Source: Rikenellaceae bacterium
GTDB lineage: Bacteria > Bacteroidota > Bacteroidia > Bacteroidales > Rikenellaceae
Direction: 5' to 3'
Assembly: GCA_031286025.1 (NCBI GenBank)
Contig: JAITVB010000105.1
Location: 1 to 7,082 of the forward strand
Length of the DNA stretch: 7,082 nt
Shown here: in pieces, positions 1-6,029 of the stretch
Layout: each line of letters begins with the position of its first letter
Position numbering within the stretch: position 1 is the stretch's first letter
The notes under the pieces: model-generated
Database searches by the model: none
Seen by the model: only the letters and a program-made list of their open reading frames with translations
Told to the model about the DNA's origin: nothing
Position numbers and translations under genes: made by a program

Positions 1-532
1 CCTTGCCTTTCGCATCCACCGTCGCAACGGCCGGGACGCTGCTCGACCACGTTACATCCCGATTCGTCGCGTTTGAGGGAGTGATGGTGACCGTCAGGGT
101 TATTTGGTCTTCCGCGGCGATCGTCTCCTCCGTCTTGGCAAGCGCCACGCCGGTGACAGCGACGGCGCCCGCCGTTACCGTTACGGAGCAGGTCGCAGTG
201 TGGCCGCCGTCGTCTGTGGTGACGGTGATCGTTGCGGTTCCGGCCTTGACGGCCGTAACCTTGCCGCTCGCGTCGACCGTGGCCACCGCGGCAGGGTTGC
301 TCGACCACGTCACACTTCTGTTCGTCGCGTTTGCGGGAGTGATGGAGGCCGCCAGGGTTTCGCCGCCGCCAACGACGAGCGAGAGCGTCGTTTTGTTCAA
401 AGAAACCTTCGACACCTTTACATCGGATATTGGCCCCGGTCCCGGATCCGGTTCATCTCCCTTGCCGCACGCCGCCAACAATACCATTACCGACAGGAGG
501 AGCATTACATTATTCCGGATAAACGTTTTCAT
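1..532 (-). CDS. Surface lipoprotein with tandem Big2-type Ig-like domains (3' end outside window)
   Basis: Seen: the frame opens with ATG at 532-530 and stays open for 177 codons to the window edge, so the C-terminus is missing. Residues 1-22 form a lipoprotein signal peptide with lipobox LAAC (lipidated Cys22). The short linker that follows, GKGDEPDPGPGP, has acidic residues soon after the Cys, as in Bacteroidota surface lipoproteins. Two Big2 (bacterial Ig-like group 2) domains follow, at about 38-120 and from about 123. Each shows the family hallmarks ITP.NATNR.VTWSS, AVATVDA.GK and, in the first copy, VTAVKAGTATITVTT. Big2 domains are rigid beta-sandwich stalks or adhesive modules; no catalytic motif is visible. 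It lies 51 bases downstream of the subtilisin gene with no promoter or terminator recognised between them, so it is probably the last known gene of that operon. The leader is A-rich with no Shine-Dalgarno. Inferred role: a surface stalk or adhesin, perhaps anchoring a domain beyond the edge. The domain call is firm; the function is open. Confidence 0.9.
   Translation of the reverse strand, partial: MKTFIRNNVMLLLSVMVLLAACGKGDEPDPGPGPISDVKVSKVSLNKTTLSLVVGGGETLAASITPANATNRSVTWSSNPAAVATVDASGKVTAVKAGTATITVTTDDGGHTATCSVTVTAGAVAVTGVALAKTEETIAAEDQITLTVTITPSNATNRDVTWSSSVPAVATVDAKGK
2..421 (-). repeat. 258-base tandem coding repeat (Big2 domain units)
   Basis: Two in-frame copies of an Ig-like domain are encoded with a period of 258 bases (86 codons). 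The 25-base segments at 63-87 and 321-345 differ at one base, and the 12-base segments at 41-52 and 299-310 are identical. Other parts of the unit have diverged considerably. The second copy is cut by the left edge, so the true copy number cannot be read here. Confidence 0.85.
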
Positions 533-583
533 GGTCTTTTAAGGTTTGGTTATGTTTGTTGTTCGTTAGGTTGTGACCAAGGG

Positions 584-2725
584 TCAGGGGGCCGATGTGA
601 TTTCGGACAGGACTTCGGCGCGTTTCGCTGCCGGAGCCCGGAGCAGTCTTTGTATCGATTCGGTGCGGTTGGTCAGCATCGGAAGACGCAGGACGTTTCC
701 CGGCAACCCGGAGGAAATATCCCATCGGGCGCTGCCATACGTGCCCGAAAGCGTGTAACCGACCGATCCGGAATTGTTGACCGTACATTCATAATCCCCG
801 TACAGGCCGTCCGTCTCGGAATAGGCCGTCAGGCAGTATTCGCCCGCCGCCAAAGCGTAGGACACCGAGTACGAACCCCCGGGAGCCACAACGGAGGCGG
901 CGCTGTACACGGTCGGTTGCCCGTCGGAGTAAACCTCGAAACGGATCGCTTTCCAGTCTCCCGTCGAGTTGTAGGCGGAGAGGGAAACGTTGTAGAGGGG
1001 TGGAGGAGTATCCTGAAGCGCGGCGTAAGCGTCGACCAGGCCGTGGCCCATCTGGGTGTTCCACGTTCCGTTGGGGCGGCCGGAAGTCGTGGCGTAGCTG
1101 TAACCGCCGACCTTTTGTGCAGTACTTTCGATAATATCCGCCACCTGATTTTGCGTCAAACTGGGATTTTGGGAAAGGATCAGCGCCGCGATGCCCGAAA
1201 CGTGGGGGCAGGCGGCAGATGTGCCGTTAAACCAACGAGTATAATTCAAATCAGTATAATCAACACGGCCACCGGGAGAAGGGGGATTATAGCCGGCATT
1301 CCCTCGTATATCTGTCGTCGGTATGAACACCCCCGGAGCAACAACATCCAATGCGGTTCCGTAATTACTCCCCCAGTTCTCTCCGTCCGGCGTGCTAGGG
1401 CTTTTTCTCATGCCGTTGAATGAAATGGCTCCGACAGCTATCACATTTGGCAAACTCGCAGGATAGCTGACAGTAGCAAGATTATCATTCCCCGAAGCAA
1501 AAACAACTACACAGCCTTTGTTCCCACGACCATATCTGACGGCATCATCTATCGCGTCATCTATAACCTGATGATAAGTGGTGGAACTCCAAGAGTTATT
1601 GATCACATCGGCTCCATGTTGCCACGCCCAGTTAATCCCGTTCGCCCTTTTCTCACGGGATAAGGTTGTTGACGCCATGGAATTGCTGACGGACATTATC
1701 TTGGCATTAGGCGCAACCCCTGCAATCCCTTCGTAATTACCGTTCACGTTTTTATTATTCATTCGCGCACCGATAATCCCCGCAACGGCTGTGCCGTGGT
1801 CGCCCTTAATTATTTGTGTAGATGTGCCACCGACTTCACTGTCATAACTCAACGAATGTATGTTGCCCGCGAAATCGGGATGTCCCAAATCAACCCCCGT
1901 ATCAAGAACGGCGACGGTAATTCCGCTGCCCGTCGATATCGGCCATGCCTGCTCGACCTTAACATCGATGCCCGCCGTACCTCCGTATTGTCCGGTATTT
2001 TTCAGCCCCCACTGCTGCCCGAAATAAGGGTCGCTACTCGCCAACTTATCCTCCACCAACAAATCGGGTTCGGCATATTCAAACAATCCAGACTCGTAGA
2101 AACGATTCGCCAATTCCATCGCGTTGAGTTTGGAGTTTTCCGTAACGCTCACCACATACCATAGGTGCATAAACTCATTCCGGTGCGAGATGACTGCACC
2201 CTCTTTTTCGGCCTCTTTCTCAAGCAACGCGACATCGCCCTCGTTTTTCAATTTCACATACAGGAAATTCGACAACCCGATCTTGTCCTGATGCTCATTC
2301 TTAAAGTAGGGCGCAACGAGAATGTCTTTTCCCCAAGTCCTGATTTCCGACAGCTTGATCAGATACTCCTCGTCGGATAGCGTCGTATCGAAACTCAACG
2401 TCGTCCAAAATCTTCGCTGCCTGACATCGATCTTCCAACTTTCGGGAATATCGACGCTCAAAGGCTGGTATTTGAGATCATGTGCGGCAAGCACTTCCGC
2501 GTTTCTCTCATCCTGCACGGAAACAAAAACATATCTTGTGTCCAACTCGAAATATTGCTTTTCGCCGTCGTAGTAATAGAAATATGGCGTTTCGTCACTT
2601 CCTTCCGCCGCTCGTGTTGCGATTTCGTTGTTGGGAGACAAATCCTCCTCGATTCTCGTACAGGAAGAAAAACATCCCGACAGGATCAGAAAGAACAGTA
2701 CGGACTTTAATATGGTCGGTTGCAT
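584..2725 (-). CDS. Lipoprotein subtilisin-family (S8) serine protease
   Basis: This is a secreted, lipid-anchored endopeptidase of 713 residues. Seen: the signal peptide has lipobox LSGC (Cys18). An N-terminal propeptide-like region covers about 45-230 and ends in the typical EYAEPDLLVE. The peptidase S8 domain covers about 235-570. Its catalytic residues are all present: Asp275 (VAVLDTGVD), His310 (GDHGTAVAG), Ser503 (NGTSAACPHVSG) and the oxyanion Asn413 (ASGNDN). A beta-rich tail at about 578-675 resembles a pre-peptidase C-terminal or Ig-like sandwich, and a short basic helical end follows. There is no type IX sorting domain, which fits lipid anchoring. The start at 2725 is five bases after the upstream stop, has no Shine-Dalgarno, and puts the lipobox at the right distance. 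The gene is probably translated with the upstream lipoprotein and followed by the Ig-domain lipoprotein. Oddity: the segment encoding the C-terminus is much richer in GC than the rest. The substrate is unknown; nutrient peptides, host proteins or maturation of partner surface proteins are all possible. Confidence 0.95.
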   Translation of the reverse strand: MQPTILKSVLFFLILSGCFSSCTRIEEDLSPNNEIATRAAEGSDETPYFYYYDGEKQYFELDTRYVFVSVQDERNAEVLAAHDLKYQPLSVDIPESWKIDVRQRRFWTTLSFDTTLSDEEYLIKLSEIRTWGKDILVAPYFKNEHQDKIGLSNFLYVKLKNEGDVALLEKEAEKEGAVISHRNEFMHLWYVVSVTENSKLNAMELANRFYESGLFEYAEPDLLVEDKLASSDPYFGQQWGLKNTGQYGGTAGIDVKVEQAWPISTGSGITVAVLDTGVDLGHPDFAGNIHSLSYDSEVGGTSTQIIKGDHGTAVAGIIGARMNNKNVNGNYEGIAGVAPNAKIMSVSNSMASTTLSREKRANGINWAWQHGADVINNSWSSTTYHQVIDDAIDDAVRYGRGNKGCVVVFASGNDNLATVSYPASLPNVIAVGAISFNGMRKSPSTPDGENWGSNYGTALDVVAPGVFIPTTDIRGNAGYNPPSPGGRVDYTDLNYTRWFNGTSAACPHVSGIAALILSQNPSLTQNQVADIIESTAQKVGGYSYATTSGRPNGTWNTQMGHGLVDAYAALQDTPPPLYNVSLSAYNSTGDWKAIRFEVYSDGQPTVYSAASVVAPGGSYSVSYALAAGEYCLTAYSETDGLYGDYECTVNNSGSVGYTLSGTYGSARWDISSGLPGNVLRLPMLTNRTESIQRLLRAPAAKRAEVLSEITSAP

Positions 2726-2730
2726 GGTGG

Positions 2731-3243
2731 TTAATTAATTATTTTTACACTCAGCTCGACTTTGCTGTCGTTGCTCAATTTATCAGTAAGGATTGCGACC
2801 TGCCAAAAATCAGGACTAGCTGCATCACCCATAATTACGTCGATATGCAATCGGTAGTCTTGGGAAGACTCCTTGAAATATTTGACGATCGGTTCAGTGC
2901 CTGATTGCGGCGTACCACCGCTTGCCAACAGTAGCGTCTTCTTCGCAAACTCGATCGGCGGGTAATCACCATCGACATACCTTCTCAACTCCTCGTCGCT
3001 GTTAATGACAAGGAGTTTGCTTTCGGTGTTGTAATCGGGATTGGGCCATCGGACCGAGGATTCTTCTCCGAAAGGGTACATGGTGAATGGAACGCCTTCC
3101 CCTGTCGGTTCTTCGGGTCTTTCAGGTTCTTTCTGTTCATCCTTTTGTTCGGGCTCGTTCGGCTCATTGTTGCATGCCGTAAACGCGGTACCGAGAACGC
3201 TCATGAGCACTCCCGCGCAAATCAATGTCGAAATCCTTTTCAT
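2731..3243 (-). CDS. Small lipoprotein encoded just upstream of the subtilisin; possible PrcB-like protease partner
   Basis: This is a 170-residue lipoprotein. I chose the ATG at 3243 because it begins MKRISTLICAGVLMSVLG with lipobox FTAC (Cys24). The frame is open further upstream (ATGs at 3342 and 3330), but those starts would bury the signal peptide behind a basic extension. Residues 25-50 are a Pro/Glu/Lys-rich, highly charged linker. The compact domain at about 75-170 has the pattern VINSDEELRRYV, then IEFAKKTLLLASGG, then FWQVAILTDKLSNDSKVELSVKI. This layout is familiar from uncharacterised Bacteroidales lipoproteins and loosely recalls the PrcB C-terminal domain (a strand pair after a 'DF.k..ll' turn, ending in alternating hydrophobics). 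PrcB stabilises the subtilisin-like dentilisin of Treponema denticola. Here the gene ends five bases before the subtilisin start, so joint expression is very likely. The lipoprotein call is firm. The PrcB resemblance was judged by eye and is tentative; a propeptide-like inhibitor or chaperone is the main alternative. Confidence 0.88.
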   Translation of the reverse strand: MKRISTLICAGVLMSVLGTAFTACNNEPNEPEQKDEQKEPERPEEPTGEGVPFTMYPFGEESSVRWPNPDYNTESKLLVINSDEELRRYVDGDYPPIEFAKKTLLLASGGTPQSGTEPIVKYFKESSQDYRLHIDVIMGDAASPDFWQVAILTDKLSNDSKVELSVKIIN

Positions 3244-3378
3244 AGCGGCAGGGGTTAATGTTTTTGCTTTCACGGCTTTGTCATTTAGTCTTAACGACTT
3301 GTAAAACACTCGCAGGCTTTTCGCTTCCATCTTCTGTCGCACCGGAAATATTCTATCGTGAATGTCAATTATACACTA

Positions 3379-3386
3379 CAAAAGTA
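3379..3386 (-). promoter_or_regulatory. Putative Bacteroidota -7 promoter element for the protease operon
   Basis: Read on the minus strand the sequence is TACTTTTG, an exact match to the Bacteroidota -7 consensus TAnnTTTG. It would place the transcript start near 3372 and leave a leader of about 130 nt before the ATG at 3243. The nearest TTTG that could serve at -33 (minus strand, 3415-3412) is 25 bases away, somewhat more than the usual 19-21, so the upstream half is weak. Confidence 0.4.
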
Positions 3387-3460
3387 GAACAATCGAATGC
3401 ATAAAATCGGACAAAATTTATCATATTCAATGGCTTTTTTATCAAATTCCAATGTATTTC

Positions 3461-3499
3461 CCGGGCCAACCCTTACCCGGCAGAGACGCAAACGGGTAA
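3461..3499. promoter_or_regulatory. Overlapping inverted repeats, possible operator
   Basis: TTACCCG at 3473-3479 and CGGGTAA at 3493-3499 form a perfect 7-base inverted repeat with a 13-base centre. CCGGG at 3461-3465 can instead pair with CCCGG at 3476-3480, using the same central arm. The element lies upstream of both predicted transcript starts, so a protein-binding DNA site is more likely than an RNA attenuator. There is no T-run on either side, so it does not look like a terminator. Chance occurrence is possible. Confidence 0.3.
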
Positions 3500-3723
3500 A
3501 GCGTTTTGAAATCGGACTGTTGCAGGCAAACCGGACGATGATACTGATTTCTGGTGAACACGCTACAAAAATGGTTGCAGGGCGGGACCTAAAGTGACTT
3601 AACGAAAACTTTCCGTGGCTTCATTCCGCAACTTTGATTTTGCATAAACACCTGATGGTTAGTCAGATTTTGTCGTATTACACTAAATTGCCCTTTTTAT
3701 TATATGTTTTTTTTAAATATCCA

Positions 3724-3753
3724 TTTTTATTCCGGAGGAAGTTTTTAATTTTG
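3724..3753 (+). promoter_or_regulatory. Putative Bacteroidota promoter for the glycosidase pair
   Basis: TAATTTTG at 3746-3753 is an exact TAnnTTTG -7 element. A T-run at 3724-3728 sits about 18 bases upstream, in the -33 position, as a partial match to TTTG. The transcript would start near 3760, about 65 nt before the ATG at 3826. This argues against the in-frame upstream ATG at 3757, which would lie at or before the transcript start. The GGAGG at 3734-3738 falls inside the promoter spacer and so is probably not a ribosome binding site. Confidence 0.55.
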
Positions 3754-3825
3754 TAAATGATAGATTATTGCCGCGAAAGAGCGGCCCTCTTTCGATTATT
3801 AACCCCATTCCCAAATAAAAACGAG

Positions 3826-5940
3826 ATGAAAAAAATTTTACTCGCGTTCGCCCTCTTGGCCGTGGCCTGCTCGACGGGGAACAAGGATGCCATTGACCGT
3901 CAAGCGTTGGTGACCCGCAACAATCCTGTTATCAACGTTTTCGATCCCTTGTCGTCGCTCTCGGTGGGCAACGGCAGCTATACTTTCACGGTCGATGCCA
4001 CTGGTTTGCAGACGTTCCCGGACCTGTACGATCCCGGGGTGCCGTTGGGCAACTACTCGGAGTGGGGTTGGCACTCGTTTCCCGATACGAAAAAATTCAC
4101 CCACGACGAAACACTGGTTAATTATGACTTCGGCCGTGGCCGCGAAGAACCTTATGCCGTGCAGCCCAAAGAGCCTGAGCGCAACCGCGAGGCGGCCGAA
4201 TGGTTCCGTGTGAACCCCCACCGGATGCATTTGGGCTACTTGGGTTTCGAACTGGCCGACGACGCCAGGCCCGAAGACCTTTCGAACGTGCAGCAGACCC
4301 TTGAACTGTGGAACGGGGCGATCCACAGTTCGTTCAGCTACCTGGCTTCGCCGGTGACGGTTAAGACCGTGTGCGACACCGCAGCCAGCCGCATCGCCGC
4401 GAGTATCGCCTCGCCCCTGTTGGCCAACGGCGGGGTGAAACTCAACCTCCGTTTCCCGTACCCCTCGGGGGGGCATTCCGACAACGCCTCCGATTGGAAC
4501 AATCCGGCGAAACACACGTCGAAAATTATCGACCGGGGGGCCGACTGGGCCTTGATCGAACGCTCGCTCGACGACACCGTTTATTACGTGCAACTGAAGT
4601 GGGACGGTGCCGCCACGTTGGCCGAAAAGGAGCCGCACTATTTCGTGCTGACCACCTCGACCGAAAACCTGGCGATCGTTTGTGATTTTTCAAAGACGAA
4701 ACCCGCTGCCGAACCCTCTTTTGCACAAATCGACGACGACGCCACCGCTTTCTGGAACCATTTCTGGAAAAGCGGCGGGGCGATCGACTTTTCCGCCTGC
4801 ACGGATCCGCGCGCCAAGGAACTGGAACGCCGCGTCGTCCTTTCGCAATACATCATGCGCACCAACAACTGCGGCACCACCCCGCCGGCCGAATCGGGTC
4901 TGACCTACAACACCTGGTACGGCCGTCCGCACCTCGAAATGCATTGGTGGCACGGTGTGCACAACGCCCTCTGGGGCCGCCCCGAACTGTTGGAAAAGGG
5001 CCTGCCGTGGTATAAGAACGTCGCCCTCGACCCCGCCCGCGACATCGCCAAACGGCAAGGTTTCGACGGCATGCGTTGGATGAAAATGACCGACCCCTGG
5101 GCGGGTGAAGCCCCTTCGGGCGTGGGCTCGTTCCTGATCTGGCAACAGCCTCACTTCATCTACTTCGCCGAATTGATGTACCGCGCCGACCCGACACCCG
5201 AAACCGTGGCCAAATACAAAGACCTCGTGTTGGAAGACGCCGCTTTCATCGCCTCGTTCCCGAGCTACGAAGAACTCGAAATCCGATATATCCTTAAGGG
5301 TTATATCCCCGCTCAGGAAACCCTGCGCGCCGCCGAAACAATCAACTCGCCGTTCGAACTGTCGTACTGGCATTGGGCGCTGACCACGGCCCAGGAATGG
5401 CGCGTCCGCGCCGGGCTGCAGCGCGAACCGAAGTGGGATCTGATCCTCGACAAACTCTCGCCCTTGGCCGCCCAAGATGGCAAATACCTTGCTTCGGAAG
5501 ACGCGGTGGACACCTATTCCGACGTGCGTTTCACCACCGACCATCCGATCGTGCTCGGCGCCCTCGGCTTGTTGCCGCAGAACAAGCTGATGAATCCCGA
5601 AATCATGAAAAACACGTTCGACTGGATCTATGACAACTGGAACTGGGGCCGCACCTGGGGTTGGGACTTTCCGATGGTGACGATGAGCGCCGCCCGACTG
5701 GGGATGCCCGACCGTGCGGTCGACGCCCTGCTGATGGAAAAACGCACGAATACCTATCTGGTTAACGGCCACAACTACCAGGACGACCGTCTGCGCATCT
5801 ACCTGCCGGGTAACGGCGGCCTGCTGACGGCCGTGGCGATGATGTGCGCCGGTTGGGACGGCAGCGAAGGCGATTGCCCCGGTTTCCCGAAAGACGGTAC
5901 GTGGAACGTCAAATGGGAAGGTCTGCAAAAGATGCCATAG
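3826..5940 (+). CDS. Lipoprotein glycosidase of the six-hairpin (alpha/alpha)6 superfamily, specificity unknown
   Basis: This is a 704-residue secreted protein. The start at 3826 gives MKKILLAFALLAVAC, a clear lipoprotein signal (Cys15), and agrees with the promoter just upstream. Residues about 35-300 are beta-rich, opening with SSLSVGNGSYTFTVDATGLQ, which resembles the N-terminal sandwich of GH65-like enzymes. Residues about 330-690 are rich in aromatic and helical segments, as in an (alpha/alpha)6 barrel. They include YNTWYGRPHLEMHWWHGVHNALWGR (358-385 region), FDGMRWMKMTDPWAGEAPSG (413-432) and GYIPAQE (492-498). They also include NWNWGRTWGWDFPM (604-617) and YLPGNGGLL (659-667). Candidate acidic active-site residues are Glu371, Asp414, Asp423, Glu428 and Glu498; I cannot say which are catalytic. 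Paired with the GH105 gene 89 bases downstream, it most likely trims side chains or uronic acids from an acidic plant or host glycan. GH65-like, GH154 (beta-glucuronidase) or an unassigned family are the alternatives. The superfamily call is reasonable; the substrate is a guess. Confidence 0.85.
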   Translation: MKKILLAFALLAVACSTGNKDAIDRQALVTRNNPVINVFDPLSSLSVGNGSYTFTVDATGLQTFPDLYDPGVPLGNYSEWGWHSFPDTKKFTHDETLVNYDFGRGREEPYAVQPKEPERNREAAEWFRVNPHRMHLGYLGFELADDARPEDLSNVQQTLELWNGAIHSSFSYLASPVTVKTVCDTAASRIAASIASPLLANGGVKLNLRFPYPSGGHSDNASDWNNPAKHTSKIIDRGADWALIERSLDDTVYYVQLKWDGAATLAEKEPHYFVLTTSTENLAIVCDFSKTKPAAEPSFAQIDDDATAFWNHFWKSGGAIDFSACTDPRAKELERRVVLSQYIMRTNNCGTTPPAESGLTYNTWYGRPHLEMHWWHGVHNALWGRPELLEKGLPWYKNVALDPARDIAKRQGFDGMRWMKMTDPWAGEAPSGVGSFLIWQQPHFIYFAELMYRADPTPETVAKYKDLVLEDAAFIASFPSYEELEIRYILKGYIPAQETLRAAETINSPFELSYWHWALTTAQEWRVRAGLQREPKWDLILDKLSPLAAQDGKYLASEDAVDTYSDVRFTTDHPIVLGALGLLPQNKLMNPEIMKNTFDWIYDNWNWGRTWGWDFPMVTMSAARLGMPDRAVDALLMEKRTNTYLVNGHNYQDDRLRIYLPGNGGLLTAVAMMCAGWDGSEGDCPGFPKDGTWNVKWEGLQKMP

Positions 5941-6029
5941 ACATTTCCCGGAGTCGCAGGCTGCGCGTATCGCATAGCAAAGGGACGATCCCGCCAACGA
6001 AAAAACTGAACGAAAAACCTAAAAATATA

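Larger units (their letters stand above)
3244..3825. other. Divergent intergenic region, no convincing gene
   Basis: These 582 bases separate the leftward protease unit from the rightward glycosidase genes, so both 5' ends lie here. The part near 3640-3760 is clearly AT-rich. The visible elements are a leftward -7 promoter motif, overlapping inverted repeats at 3461-3499, and a rightward promoter just before the glycosidase gene. A 66-codon open frame at 3397-3597 (plus) has no signal peptide, recognisable domain or promoter and is not called. I see no tRNA, riboswitch or transposon end. Confidence 0.7.

Noticed and set aside
3..542. 179-codon plus-strand frame rich in Val, Ala and Thr
   Set aside because: It is the exact antisense of the Ig-domain lipoprotein. 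Its repetitive look mirrors the Big2 repeats, while the minus frame gives a lipobox and canonical domain motifs.
104..1423. 439-codon open frame on the plus strand
   Set aside because: It lies antisense to the Ig-domain and subtilisin genes, has an Arg/Gly-rich composition without any domain or signal, and is explained by the high GC of that stretch.
3244..3342. N-terminal extension of the small lipoprotein to the ATG at 3342
   Set aside because: It would place 33 mostly basic residues before a textbook lipoprotein signal peptide, so the start at 3243 is preferred.
3397..3597. 66-codon plus-strand frame in the intergenic region
   Set aside because: No promoter, ribosome binding site, signal peptide or family resemblance; it is the kind of frame expected by chance in this length of DNA.
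3757..3825. N-terminal extension of the glycosidase to the ATG at 3757
   Set aside because: The ATG lies four bases after the -7 element and would sit at or before the transcript start; the internal ATG gives the lipoprotein signal.
5982..5992. Short hairpin GGGA-CGA-TCCC between the glycosidase and GH105 genes, considered as a terminator
   Set aside because: Only four base pairs and no following T-run on the plus strand, so it does not support termination between the two genes.
4690..5997. 435-codon minus-strand frame opposite the glycosidase gene
   Set aside because: Shadow of a strongly supported lipoprotein enzyme on the plus strand; no recognisable motif, and the sense frame shows coherent aromatic motifs throughout.
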